Assembly (NCBI GenBank): GCA_000231825.2
Contig: JH720296.1
Span: 1,129,666-1,193,665, forward strand
Source: Tetrahymena elliotti 4EA
Taxonomy: Eukaryota > Ciliophora > Oligohymenophorea > Hymenostomatida > Tetrahymenidae
Length of the DNA: 64,000 nucleotides
Direction: 5' to 3'
The notes beneath the pieces were generated by a model, which ran no database searches, was not told the DNA's origin, and worked only from the letters and a program-made list of their open reading frames with translations. Numbering within the stretch: position 1 is the stretch's first letter; each line of letters begins with the position of its first letter. Position numbers and translations under genes: made by a program. Shown piece after piece: positions 37,171 to 50,200 of the stretch.

Positions 37171-38725
37171 TTATTTTTATCTACAAAACTAGTGTTATAT
37201 CGAATTAAATATACTTGAGCTCTTTGCAATTAAATAATAAAAAATATTAAAAATAAGAATAGTATCCCTAAATTATTTGTGATTATTATTATTTAAACCC
37301 AAAATAATTATTTCATTATCTTGTATTGCATTATTACTAATAAGTAAGCAACCAAGTAGTTTTGTTTTTATTCAGCCCATATTTACTTTCATTGCACATT
37401 GATTAATTGAAGACTTTATCCCTCACTTCTCAAATATTCTTTATAATAGTCTTCTTTAGCAATCTCAGCATGCATCATTTTATATCATTTTCTAAGATTT
37501 AAATTGAATCAATCTTTTTGAATTTTCTAAAACTCGAGATCTATTTTTTTTTTAAATTAGAAGAATAATTCATTTTAGTAGTGATTTAAAGTAACCTAAG
37601 AGTTCTCGTGTTAAATTCATCCATAAAAAATATTTAAATCTTAAACTAAAAAATATCAAGTAATTTGATCATATTAAATGCAGACCATTCATTTACCATA
37701 AAATATTTGCACGAATTGCTTTTTAGGTTGATAATCATTGACAAAAAATAAGCTTACATTATAGAAAAAATCCATTAAAGCTATTAAATAAATTGTATTA
37801 CCTATTTATATCAATTATTTAGTTACTATTACTATTTTTTATTTAGCTTTTATTACCTAATCATATGCCTAATAAAAATAAAAATCGATTTTACAAAAAA
37901 AACTTTTAAATAAAATTTAGTGAAGAATTTATGTATTCTATTCACCAAAGATAATCTGTATTTCTTTTTAAATTTTATTACATTTATCATAAATTAAATT
38001 TCATTTTTATACCATCCATCCATTTAAAAGTAAATCAAATTTTCAACACTCTAAATCTGTCTGAAATAAATATTTTGTATTTAAAAATTTGTTTCTTTAA
38101 TTTACATTTCTTATATATGTAAAAGATTTGAGTGTTAAATTCAGATAGTAAATAACCAAATTACATTCAATTTAAAATTATTTTATTTAAATTCTCTTTC
38201 ACTAAGAAAAAAAAAATAATTCCATTACAACTAATTAAAAATAGAATGACCTATCATATATATTATTGAAATCAATTAAAAAGCAATTACTATCTATATT
38301 TCTTGATATATATCTCAAAGGAAATCAAACCTTTTACCTCTAATTAATCTCAATCTTGAAACCACCTATTTTCGATATTTTAGGTTTTATATACTGTAAA
38401 AAAAATAAGTGTCAATTGAAATAATAAATTAAATTTTTTCAATAATTTCAATCACATTCAATCTAATATTCTGAAATATTAATAAAATTTTTTTTTTTTT
38501 AAACGCATTTTTAAATTTTCTTATTATTATTATTTATTTGAACAAAAATCTTTTATCAATTCATTCAATCTAATATTTTTACATATTAATACAGCATTCT
38601 TTTATAAATACAATTATTATTATTTTTATTTGTTCATTTACTTTAATAAATATTTTGTATCTTTCTTTAAAATTAATATTTTCTAATTTAATCAAAAGCA
38701 TAAAATTAAAACCAATCAAAAATTA
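37171..38725. other. intergenic, upstream of the histidine kinase
   Basis: No gene supported. It contains the histidine-kinase promoter side and, at ~38456-38600, two copies of an attcaatctaatatt motif ~106 bp apart that look like a short tandem duplication. Confidence 0.45.
38456..38600. repeat. short tandem duplication (~106 bp spacing)
   Basis: attcaatctaatatt followed within ~8 bases by atattaata occurs at about 38456 and again at about 38562, with T-rich and ttattattatt tracts in each interval. Low-complexity similarity makes the boundaries uncertain. Confidence 0.45.
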
Positions 38726-39946
38726 TCATTTAATTGTCTTAAAAAGTAAAAATTAAATACTATTTTTCATAGTGTGATGAGCACTACCTTAACAAAAATT
38801 ATTCCATTAAACTTGAAGTTTTTTATTTAAATTTTAGAAATTCTATTAAATAGATAAATAAAATTATAATTAATTTTCTTAGATAAATATTTAAAAATAT
38901 ACAAATATACTTCGCTATTAAGTTTGCCATTTATTTATTCAAAATTTATTTGTTTGATTATTCTTGTTAAAGTACTCTTTGATCCATTCATAGTAGCACA
39001 TAGTTATACTGTTGAAAAATAATCTGTGAAAAAACCTGTTGTGAGAATCGAAGAGTTTCGAAGGGTTTTTAAAGTAAAAGATATACATACCTTTTGCTAA
39101 ATGAGAATATTTATTAGACAGTTTAATATCTTGCTATTATTATAAATTTTTGATATATGCTATAGAGGCTTTCTATAGGGGATCACTTAGTATTTATGCA
39201 ATAGTTGATGATATAATTGAGTAATAAAGAAGAGAATAATTAGAATATTTATTCTTTATGCTACTATTAAGGGTATCAAATGTACCAAAGAATAACGTGC
39301 TAAAAGTTACTTTGTTGCATCCAAATATTGCAATTTTATTAATCAATTTAAAATTTTATTTAACTCTATTTAAAGTTCTCTACAATTTATCTTCAGGTTC
39401 TATCATCTAGACTGGCTTAGTAATTATATTGTATAGCATTTCAAATTAAAAAACTAAAGCTGATGCCAAAGTACCTGATAAATAGTTAATCCCAGTAAAA
39501 TAGAGTGGATTTTATGATTATTCCTCATAATATTTATTTTTAAGCCAAAAATTAATTTCATCTTTAGCAGTAAATTAAGCAGTTGAATATAAAATATTGG
39601 AGATTATATATTTAGGGTTAAAAAATTATATCAAGACCTAAGTTTTATTAGGTATAATTGTTGATAATGCTTTATATCTGTATATCCTTTCTCGAAGATT
39701 AAAGGGTTCAATATGCTATAAAAATATTACAGATAATTTAGCTGTAAATATGGATTTAATATCAATAGCAATTTATTATTTTCTACTCTAAAAGCTGTAT
39801 TCCTATTATATGTAGTGTGGTTAAGAATTTTACATGCTTTCTTTCTCTAAAATAGCCAACAAAGATTCATCTATTTCATTAATATGGGCTTATTTTTACT
39901 TATTTTAGCCTCTCAACGATTTATTATCAGTAGAAATTTAATTCAT
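38726..39946 (-). CDS. divergent mitochondrial-carrier-like protein
   Basis: Three exons (39946-39091, 39023-38911, 38842-38726) encode 361 residues; phases agree. The order of hydrophobic segments and short motifs suggests the three-repeat mitochondrial carrier fold: LQHIEPFNLRERIY, LASALVFQFEMLYNIITKP, ISSTIAQILSDPLQKASIAY, and a last repeat ending WNNFCQGSAHHTMKNSIQF that resembles the usual G-x-x-x-R..I-x-F ending. The signature P-x-D/E-x-x-K/R is degenerate in all repeats, so it may be an SLC25A46/MTCH-like non-transporting relative or a fast-evolving carrier. The frame is open upstream of the chosen ATG to a TGA near 40243, but no earlier ATG occurs. Confidence 0.55.
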
Positions 39947-40660
39947 TTCAGATAGATATTAAACTATGGGCTTATGTTTATTTTAAGAGTTTTGGTATTA
40001 ATACTAAAACTAAATATTTTTCTAGTAAATTTTATTGTTGTTCTCCTTCTTCTACTTGGATACTGTTTAAAAGATTTTTATTCTTAATTTTGAAAAAATT
40101 AATGAATTTAGAACTAATAAGAAACTATTAGATTTTTCTGTTGAAATACAATCAGACAAACAATAATCATTTATTTATTTGTTTTTTAAAAATATTTTAA
40201 AAATCTTTAGAATTAAAAACAAATTCAATTTGAAATTAAATCACTCAAACAATTAAAATAATATCATTTTTTTATTTTCCAAAAATATTTTCAAAATTAT
40301 TAGAATTAAAAAGAAATTCAATTGATTAATTAATAGATAACAGACCAATCAGACTAACAAGAAAAGTTAATTCATTTATTTATATTTCTATAATATTTAG
40401 AATAAAAAACAGATTGTATTAAAAATAATTTTTAAAATTTTTTTAAAAAATTTAATATTGAAAAACAATAAATCTAATTAATTATTTTTATCAAAATTTT
40501 TATAAAAACTTATCTTACTCACTAAAAGATTTTTTGTAAATTAATTAATAAACTTATTTATTTATTATTTGTATTCAAAAGATTAGGCGGCTTTTCTAAA
40601 TAATTAATCACTTCATTTTTAAGTTAGGAGTAAATTCAAAATATTTATATAAGATAGTTA
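39947..40660. other. divergent promoter region with repeats
   Basis: Separates the carrier-like gene (minus) from the ankyrin gene (+). It includes a degenerate ~100-bp tandem repeat at 40166-40416; otherwise nothing recognised. Confidence 0.45.
40166..40416. repeat. degenerate ~100-bp tandem repeat, two to three copies
   Basis: Copy 1 (from ~40166) and copy 2 (from ~40262) share atcattt, ttttattt, aaaaatattttaaaa/caaaa, ttagaattaaaaa and aattcaatt in the same order. A weaker third unit begins near 40371. Confidence 0.6.
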
Positions 40661-42029
40661 ATGTCTGGAGATTAGTTACCTGCCCTCAAGAGGAGAGCTT
40701 ATAAAGACTAGGTATTCTGTTGGATTGGTAATCAACACTTATTTAAATGTTCATTCTAAATTAAATATGATTAGAATTTACTTTTTTTACAAAGTCAAAT
40801 AACATCTTTAAGCATATTAAACTAAATATTTGAACTACAAGTCATTGTGTAATTAACATGATTAAATGAAAACTCTTAAAGATCTATTTTTTTTCTTAAC
40901 AGAAACTAATCTAATACCATTTATTGATATCTAATTAAGATTCTCATTTTTTAAAAAATATAAATTAGAAAGTGGAGAAACAGAAAAAGTTATTAAATTT
41001 ATAGAAGCTTATGAACATCATACCAAGTCTTTTGCAACTATGAATAGTTGGAGTATACCTATGTTTGCTTGTAGATACGGAAATTTATAATTATTAGAAT
41101 TTTTGCATAGAAAAAAATTGATTCATGAAGGAAATTATTAATATACTTTAGTACATGCAGCTTGCTTTGGAAATGAGATAGAAGTACTCAAATATCTTCT
41201 CGATTATCTTAAAAAAGATCCAGTTCCTATGAATGAATAGTAACCTCCTTTAAAAATATGTTTTAGAGCAGAAAATTAATCATTAGCTGAGCTATTAATC
41301 AGTAGAGGTGCTTACTTTTAATATGGAACTTTTTGTCACAATGTAAAGTTAGAAACTATTATGCCTTAAAATCCTTAATAATAACCTTAACACAAATACA
41401 AAACAATTTAATCTATTTAACGAGATTCAAAAAATGAAATAGTCGAAATCGAAGTTCCAGCATCTCTAGTCTTTTAATCCACTAGCATAGCAAAAGACAG
41501 TAGTATGTTACCTTTCCTTAGATTCTCTAGAATACGTAACTTTATCTATGCTAAAAGAGTATTTGAAAGTTAAACTGTAATTTTCAATGATGAAAAAAAG
41601 AAGGAAAATTTCTAAACTTTTGCAAAAATTGCTTTCGAAAATCCCTACAGAAAAGACAAAATACTGGAGTATTTAATAGGTATTAAAGAAGTAAGAGAAA
41701 ACACTGGATAATAGTCATAATAGCAACAGCCATAATCATAACAAATAAATACTAATAATTAAGCTCCTACTGCTCCTTATAATAATAAGCCTATGTAATA
41801 TCCAAATCCTGCTAATCCAAATCCTTAATAAATGATGCCAGTATAGTATAATAACTAGCCAGGTCAATAACAAGTACCTCCCCATAACTACTAAGGCTAA
41901 GGATAGCCAATGTAACCTTAAAATGCAAATTTCCAGCCTATGCAACAACATCCACAATAAAATAACCCAGTTCCATAATAGTATAACACTCCTTAAAATC
42001 ATCCTAACCCAAATTAAAACATGAATTGA
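40661..42029 (+). CDS. ankyrin-repeat protein with Q/N/P-rich tail
   Basis: Two exons (40661-40727, 40795-42029) encode 433 residues. After a helical N-terminus, about three ankyrin-like units lie at ~95-205: PMFACRYGNLQLLEFL, TLVHAACFGNEIEVLKYLL and AENQSLAELLISRGA. The middle (~240-330) is mixed helical. The last ~95 residues are an N/P/Q-rich disordered tail in which many glutamines are written TAA/TAG, so the tail looks stop-filled under the standard code. Ankyrin repeats bind protein partners; no enzyme domain is present. The short first exon is chosen because the 67-bp intron joins it in frame and no ATG-led alternative gives the whole protein. Confidence 0.78.
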
Positions 42030-44287
42030 AAAGAATTTAATAATTTAATATATTGAATAGTATCGCATTAATTTGTATAAAAATGTATAGTAATTAAGAT
42101 TATTAAAGTTTTTAATTAATATATTAATTATAATTCAATTTATTAAATGAAGCACACCTTTTCAAAGTTATTTTTACTTTTTATTTTCAATATCTCTTTC
42201 ATACCTTCATTTTTATTACTATTTATTTGGCTCTCTGAAATTCGAAAAAAGTAGGTATTTGATAAAATTCAATACTGTAGTATTTAATTATTAGATTTTG
42301 GTTTAATTTAGAATAAAAAAAATTGAAAAATTATTTTTTACTTCTTTGATTAGTATTTATTTGGAAATAAATTAATAAAGCTTTTTTTGATTTGAATGAG
42401 ATAAAAATTTTGGTGAACCTTCGAAATTAAAAATTAGTGAATGATATAATTGTGGATCTTTTGTTTATTTAATTTTATATGTGACTTTCCTAATATCCAA
42501 TTTATTTGATTATATTTTAATTTTTTTGAATTTTACATTTTATAATTAAATTGTTAATTAGATATTTTAGATGCTATATTAAGAATATTAATTGAATTTA
42601 CTTATTTACTAAAAAAATTTTGTATTAATTTTTATTTTGAAAAATTATTTAATCCTTCTTTATTTACAAATAAAAAAACTTAAAATGAGATGTAAAAAAG
42701 ATAAAATTTAAATATTTCACTAATTAAAATTTATTTTTATTTTAAATTTTTGAATTTTAAGAGGATACTTTGAGAATATTTATTTTGAATCAAATCAAAC
42801 TATCTAATAAATAATTGAGTTTTTTAAATAATGGTAGATACTTTTTAAGATTATTTCTATATATTAGAAAAGTATTTAGTTTTATTGGAAAAGAAGTATT
42901 TTAAAATACACATACTTTAATTTATTTATTTATCTACATAGGCTGGGTTTCTATATTCCTATAAACTGTTTAAAGAAAGCTAATAAAGAGGAGCAAGATT
43001 AAAAGCAAAAAATTTCTGTTAAAATTTATCAAAATTAAATAAATATTAATATTAGAATTTTGATTACAATTTTTTTACCATAATAGTTTAGAATAATAGC
43101 TTCAAATATTCTTGAATAAAGCAGATTAATATAATTTTAAATTATTTGTTACCAATAAATCAATTCTAAATCATTCATAATAACTAATAAGTTGAAAATT
43201 TTTAAATACTTTAATAGAAAAAATAATGTTCAGTAAGATTGCATTATGAATTAATTAAAAAATAATACAAATTAAAATGGATTGTCTTGATCTTAAAAAT
43301 TCTACCTTTTTTTATCTTTAAAAAATTTAAATTCTAAAAAGATCTTATTATTTTTTTAATAAATAATACATTTTAAATCACATAAACAGCTTGAAAAATT
43401 TAAGGAAAAAAATTGAACTTAATTTATTCTACTTTACTTTCATGCAACAAAACATTTATTTTGTAATTTATTTATCTACTCAAAAAATTTAACAAATTTT
43501 CATTTTATTTTTTTTTGTATTTAAGGAAATCTGATGAGATTCGAAGAGATAAAAAAATGTTTTAAAAAAATATTAATAAAATAATAAGTAATTTTTATTT
43601 AATACTTAGCTGTAAAATAATTTGGAGTGAATAAATTATTAAACAAACCAAGAAGATTCAAAAAAATGAGAATTATTTTAACTTTTTTTAATTGATAAAT
43701 CTTCAAATTTTTGTAAATAATTTTGTGAGAAAAATATTTTATAATTTAGAAAAATAATAATGGGTGAGATTAAATATTAAAGAGTTAATACAAGCAAATT
43801 GAATTTAAAAAATTAAGAAACAAAAAGACTGATAAGAATTGTTTATTGAGTAATTTGAGGGTGTGAAAAGATTTTAAGTTAATTAATTTGATGAAATGAA
43901 ATAATTATATTGGTTGATTGAAAAGGGAATTATAAAATATTTATTTACGAGAAACAAAAAATGAAGCAAGAAGAGAGGGAATATAAGAAATAGAAGTAAA
44001 AAATAGGTGAGTAGGAAAGAGGAGTGAATAAAGATGGAATTAGCTTTCAGCTAAATTAATTGGGTTGAAAATTAATAAAATATCTTGAAAGAAGCAAAAA
44101 AGGAAGAAAAATACAAAGAAACTCAAAAAACAAGAAAAATTAAAAGCAAAAAGAGAGGAAATTAAAAAGTTGTTTTTAAAAGGAATAAAAATAAAGACAA
44201 AAGAAAAAAATAAAGGTTTACAAGGAAACCAAAATAATAATATAAAACAAAGAAAGAAAATACTTAAACAAAAAGAAAATATTAAAA
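42030..44287. other. intergenic, ~2.3 kb
   Basis: No gene supported. The final ~300 bp before the ribosomal-protein start (43960-44287) is strongly A/G-rich on the coding strand, probably the eS24 leader and core promoter. Confidence 0.5.
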
Positions 44288-45798
44288 ATGACCCTCGTTA
44301 TCAGAACCAAGAAAGTTTTAGTCAATCCCTTACTCTCCAGAAGACAATTCTCTCTCGACGTCTTACACCCTGAATCCGCTACCGCTTCCAAGGAAAAGAT
44401 CAGAGAAGAATTAGCCAAGCAACTCAAGGTTGATATTAGAAACGTCATCGTTTATGGTTTCAATACCCAATTTGGTGGTGGTAAGTCCACTGGTTTCGCC
44501 CTTGTCTATGACAATCAATAATACCTCCTTAAGTATGAACCTAACTACAGACTTAGAAAGGCTAAGATCCTCGGTGAAAAGCCCAACACCAGAAGATCTT
44601 TCAAGGAATTGAAGAGAAAGATCAAGAGGTAAATTATCATTATATTTCAAATAAATTATTTTACTCAAGTTCGTTCACAAAGATTTTACATTTTTTACTC
44701 GCAAACACTTTAACTTGTCAGATGCATTAATTAGCAGTATAATTCAAAAAAATAAAGAGGATAAATAGAATATTATGTATCAGAAACACTCCTCAAATAA
44801 TAAAGAAGTAGATTGTTTCAAGATTTAAGATGTGTTACAAGCATTTATCAAGTCTCTTCTACTCATTAATCAATACATATTCACATATGGTTTATAAGTA
44901 TCATAGTATTTAGATAAACACTAACAAATGTAGTGTCTTAGGCTTGATGTAGGTTGATTAATCAATAGTATTAAGACAAACAATTATTCATCTAATCATT
45001 TAGAGTTATAGTTTTTTGATCTATTTTTAAAGTGGGATATTTAGGAAAATAGCAAAGTAGCAAATAATAATCAAATAAAATTTAGCAACTTTAATGTATG
45101 GCAATAATAAATAAATAAATAGTAATACCATGAATTATTCAAGTCAACTCAAAATATTTCAAATGGCTATTTTAAAATTCTCCTAAATAATCTTCTGTAA
45201 AAATACAGTAATCAATAACTATGGATAATTTTATAATGGATTAGTCACTATGTGGCTCACTTAGCATTATTAAAGAATAAAATAACAAATAAATCCAAAA
45301 TATTTTCAATATAAAATTAGCTAATTCAGCAGCAGTGGATTTCTATTTATATACTATCTTAATAAATAAATATAATAACCACTAAAGATTTGTCTTTGTA
45401 TAAATAAATAATTAATTGGTTTCCTTTATTAAGTGTAGATATATACATGATAAAATGTACTGCAGCCGCTTCTTGGCTTAAAAAAAGATTTAATAATAAG
45501 TTGATTGAGTTTTTTTGAAGAAGGAAATAAAAGTTAAAAATGAGCATTTATTTTTTAAAATAATTTGCAGTTAAAAATTAATTGTTGTTTACAAATTGAA
45601 TTGTTTGCGGTTAAAAAGATGTGAAATAATAAATCAGAATTTTCATATTATTTGGAATTGTTTTTTTCAATTTTATTTATTATAAATAGAACCTCCGGTA
45701 AGGCTATCACCAAGCTCTTATCTGAAAAGAAGGGTGACACTTGGGCAGGCGTCCAAGCTAAGAAGTCTGAACATCTCAAGAACTTCGTTGCTAAGTGA
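44288..45798 (+). CDS. RPS24: ribosomal protein eS24 (small subunit)
   Basis: Two exons (44288-44628, 45690-45798) encode 149 residues; intron 44629-45689 is 1,061 bp. The sequence follows eS24: VIRTKKVLVNPLLSRRQF, DVLHPESATASKEKIRE, VYGFNTQFGGGKSTGFAL and a basic YRLRKAKI..KRKIK tail, where the intron falls. eS24 binds the body of the 40S subunit and helps pre-rRNA processing. Codon use differs sharply from the neighbours: C-ending codons (ATC, TTC, AAG) dominate and only one glutamine is TAA, as expected for a highly expressed gene. Length is close to the ~130-150 of other eukaryotes, which supports the start. Confidence 0.97.
44629..45689 (+). other. 1,061-bp intron of the eS24 gene
   Basis: Donor aggtaaatt and acceptor aaatag join the eS24 exons in phase 2. 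Introns of ribosomal-protein genes often host snoRNAs; I could not define paired C/D boxes or H/ACA hairpins here. The interior is less AT-rich than most introns of the window, e.g. ctgcagccgcttcttggc near 45460. Confidence 0.85.
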
Positions 45799-47286
45799 TT
45801 CTAATAATGAATTTATATAAAATAACTTAAAGAAATATAAAATACTACAAAGGCATTTATTAAGTAAATCTATATCGCATATAGTCTTCGTATTTAAACT
45901 TAGAATTATTCCAAAGCATGCTTTTTACTCTCTAAATTGTATCTTTAATTAAACCCTTTCAAATTTTAACCATTGATCATTTTAAATATAAAAAGAATTT
46001 TTATAAATATATATATCTATATATATCTTAAAAACCTAAAAAACAAATAACAATCTAAAATAAATGAAAAAATCTGTCTTTATGTTGGTATATATTCAGA
46101 TAAATTCATTCTAAATTACCAAAAAAACAAATAAATTATATAAATATATATATTTACACATTTCATCAATTATTTATTACAAAATATAAACCAGTCCAAA
46201 AATTATTCATAAAGGAAATATTATTTAATTCATTATATTTAATCTGTTTGTATTCAAAAATTTAGAAGAAATAATCAATAAAATTAAAAACTTATCTCAT
46301 TATTTCAATCAATTTTCACAATTCTTAATGAAAAATAAAGAATATTATCAATTTAGAAATCACAAAAGTGTTTGAAAATATTTATATGGTAAATTAAATC
46401 TTTAAAATTTGTTAAAAGAAATTAATTTTTATGAAAAAAAATGTAAATTTAATTTAATTTCAAATTAGAATTAATTTTATGATTTTTTGATTCATTTTTT
46501 GAGAATAAAAATTAAATATTTTATCTTCAGATTTTATTTTCACATTTATTCAAATAACTTTTATCAATTTTCAATTATCCAAAACAGTTGTTTACTCTAA
46601 TTAAGATATGATTAAAATTTGACTTCTAAATTTTAGTCAAGCAATAAATTAGTCTAATCACTAAATAAAAAAGTAAGTATTACTTTATATTTTTGGTATT
46701 AAACTACATCTCTATCCATAATTAAATATATCTTAATTTATTATTAAAAAAAGCTTAAAACATTATAAAAATTTAAACTTGAGTATGATTAAAATATAAA
46801 AAATAAAAATTTTTTCTTTTTGTGATCAAAAATTTTAAAATAAAAATGTAAACCAATTTTAAATAAGATATAAGCAGCAATAAGAATTATCTTTTAAAGT
46901 ATATCCTAATAATTTAAAATTTTACTTATCTTTATTTATACATTTTGAGTAAGATAAAAAAATTAATAATAATCCAAAAAAAAAAATTACTTAAAATTGT
47001 TTAAATCTTTTAATGAATAAAGAATAAAAATCCTGTCTTTGAGAAAATTAAAATCAGATGAAATAATTTTTAAAAATAATATTGAGTAGTTTAATTTATG
47101 TTTAACAACAAGATATCCATCCCCTTTCATAAAGGATGAAAATAAATGAATGAATAAATAAATAAAGAATTGATACAATATTTAGATAAATAAACAAATA
47201 AAAAGATTTAAATATTTTATCTTAGTTAAAAATTAATTAAAAATATTATTGAAATTTTAATAATCACTTTTTTATTTTAAATGAAT
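45799..47286. other. convergent intergenic region, ~1.5 kb
   Basis: AT-rich with alternating TA runs (46008-46030, 46140-46155). No coding frame or RNA recognised. Confidence 0.5.
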
Positions 47287-50200
47287 TCAGAGCAAATATT
47301 TTTACTTTGGTAAATATTTAGATTTTTATATGATTTCAATCAGTTCATTGATTTCATATTCTCTTTCCTTTTCGTTGTTTTTTGAATTTATTTATGCTGG
47401 ATTTTACAGTTTATATTTAGTCTATGTTTTTTAAAATTTATTATTATTATTTTCATTCACAATTAAACGTTCTTTTACCTTTTAAGGTGGGTTTTGATTG
47501 AGAACTTTCTTTTTCTTTACAGTAATTAAGAATTTAACTTTCTACTTTTTCAGAGTTTCTACCAAACGGAAAAGAGCTTAAACTGGTTCTATAATTACAT
47601 GGGCCTATATATTTTTGATATTTAAAAATTCAAAATAAAAATTTTATTTAGTTTTACTTTTATTTAATGGTTCCACAATTCATCTGCAAGGTTAAACATT
47701 TCATCTTAAAGATCCTCATCAATACTAATTATTACTGCTTCTATTTCATTATAGTCTTAGAGCTACTAAGATATCTGAGTCTCTTAAATCTTAAATAAAA
47801 AATATAAATTTAAGTTATTGAAAAACTAATTTACTTCTTATTGTGATAATATTGGTCTAAAGAAATGATTAAATAATTCATCTATATAGACCTAAAAACC
47901 TATTCCCTCTGGAGCTTACTATTGTTACTTCTAACTTTCTACAAAGAAATGGTCATATCTACCTCCTTTAATAAATATCTTAGCTAAAATATTTGATTCT
48001 TTTTTAATATTAATCTCTTTTGATTTATTGCTTCTTTTTTTAATAAATTCAAGCTCTTCATAATTGATAATATCAAAAACAAGTCCTGAGTGATACATCA
48101 AATTCTCAGGAAGTAAACAAGTATCAAAATGAAGTGTTTCCTTAGGAATTTTAAATAGCTCTAAATATTTAGTTAATTCTAATAAATACTAATAAATCAA
48201 GTTAATCTCATTCTGATACTTTTAAAATCTTTCTTCAAGCAATTCTTTAAAAGTGTCTAACTTATCAGAGCTTATCTTGAAAAAGCTTATTATTTAATAA
48301 AATAATTCCTTTTATATTCCATATTATTCAATAAAAATTTATTCAAGTTAAGAAGTTTATCTAAAATCATTTTCCCTTAAATTTTGAATTATTTCCATTA
48401 TTGATTTATCTGCCAAAATCTTAAGCAGAGTTTCTTCTTAAATGACCAAACTAGAAATCAGCATATCAAGCAATCCAGAAAAACCTATTCTAATTTTGTA
48501 CTTAGTAGTGTCTTTACAAAACATTCTTATCACTTCATAAGCAACTCTGATTAAATTTGCTTCATAATATTATCTAATAGAGCTAATGTCTTAACCAGAA
48601 TACTCTTCATCTTTAATATAAACCTATTTTTGACAAACAATATTTTAAAATAACTATAAACTTGATTATTTTAAATTAATATCAAATCTAAATCCATTTT
48701 TATCAATCTAATTTATATTAAAATTAATAACTTAGTATTATTAAGTTTATCTTCTTTGCAATAAATACTAATAGTAATGGTATTAAAAAAGAGATAATAC
48801 TATATTTAGATAATTGAGAATATTAATTTCTTACAATATCAAAAGAAGCCCTTTTATTCTCAACAGGATAGAACTTTTTTTTTTCAGAGTCTTAAAATTA
48901 AGTGCAGGCTATTGTATAACGTTTGATCATACTTGAAAGCTCTTTTTATAATAAAGTGTCTCTTTTTTCAAATTTTTTCATTTAAATATAATGTCTGGTT
49001 TTAACTTGCTGAACCCAGGGAGTAAGTAAATTATCAGAAAATTCAATAAGAGTTCCTGTGTTTCCTAACATGATTGATTTATACTATCTTTTGATGATGT
49101 TATGATACATTTTAACTCTGAATTACAGTCTACTTTGTTTTGTGTTCAAGTATAGCTTGTTAAGATATATGTTTTCTGTTAGCGGTACCAAAGGATTAGC
49201 CTCTAAATTAATACCTCCATGAGCCTCAAACACGGATTTAATTCTGTCTTGTATTAGTTAATAGGATTAAGAGAATCTAATAAGCTTAATATGTGGTTCT
49301 ACAGAGTATATAGCACTTGGTAGATTTTACACTTTAAATAGAAATTCTATTAATTTTCTATGTTCGGAATTATTTGGGTTAGTAATCTAACTTAGATGCT
49401 CTAAATATTATTCATCTTCAAGAGTCTTTAATAATTCTTCAGCTGAATATCTTTTATTTGGATCAGGATCTAGTAATTTAGCTAGGATATCTCTTATTTC
49501 TTTTGCATCATTTCCAACTTTTTAATTGAAATCTAAAGGTAGCTAGTTTTTATCTCTAATCTCCTTCAGGATTTAAATTTTTTCCATAAATGTGGACAAG
49601 GGATACCACATTTCAAAGATAATAATACCTAAATATTAATGATTAACTGAGCATTTTAATAAATACATTCACATAATAATTACCTAATGAAAACATGTCT
49701 GCTTTGGTACAATAACTTGAAGTATTTTCCTATTCAGGTGCTCTATAAAATCCAGTTCCAACACCTCTGGTGATTTCTGAAGGGAAGAAATTATTTGAAT
49801 TTTCACTAATTTTATCTTTTTAATCTGAGTCTCCAATCTAACTGCCTAAATTATATAAGTTACTTTAAACTGAACTGGCTCTTTTTAAGTTTAAGACAGC
49901 TTTTCTTTCAATTTATCTTTCTTTTCTTAAAGTTGTTGCTAATCCGAAATCTACCAGCTTGATTTATCCATTTTTATCAAGCAAAATATTTTATGGTTTG
50001 AGATCTCTGTGTATTAATTCTTTTTCATGAAGATATTTTAATGCTTCCAAAATCTGAGCCAACAAAGATTTTTTTTGCTTTGAGGAGATTCTCTTTTCTC
50101 TATTTTTATATTTTTAAAATTAATTATCTTTTAAAAATATTTTTTTATTTTACTTTTCTGCACAAAAGAAATGCTTATCTATCATTTCTCTTAAAGTGCT

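Noticed and set aside
41736..42002. 88-residue minus-strand L/I/W-rich frame
   Set aside because: Antisense of the Q/N/P-rich tail of the ankyrin gene.
44629..45689. snoRNA inside the eS24 intron
   Set aside because: No convincing paired C and D boxes or H/ACA hairpins could be located by eye, so it is only raised as a question.
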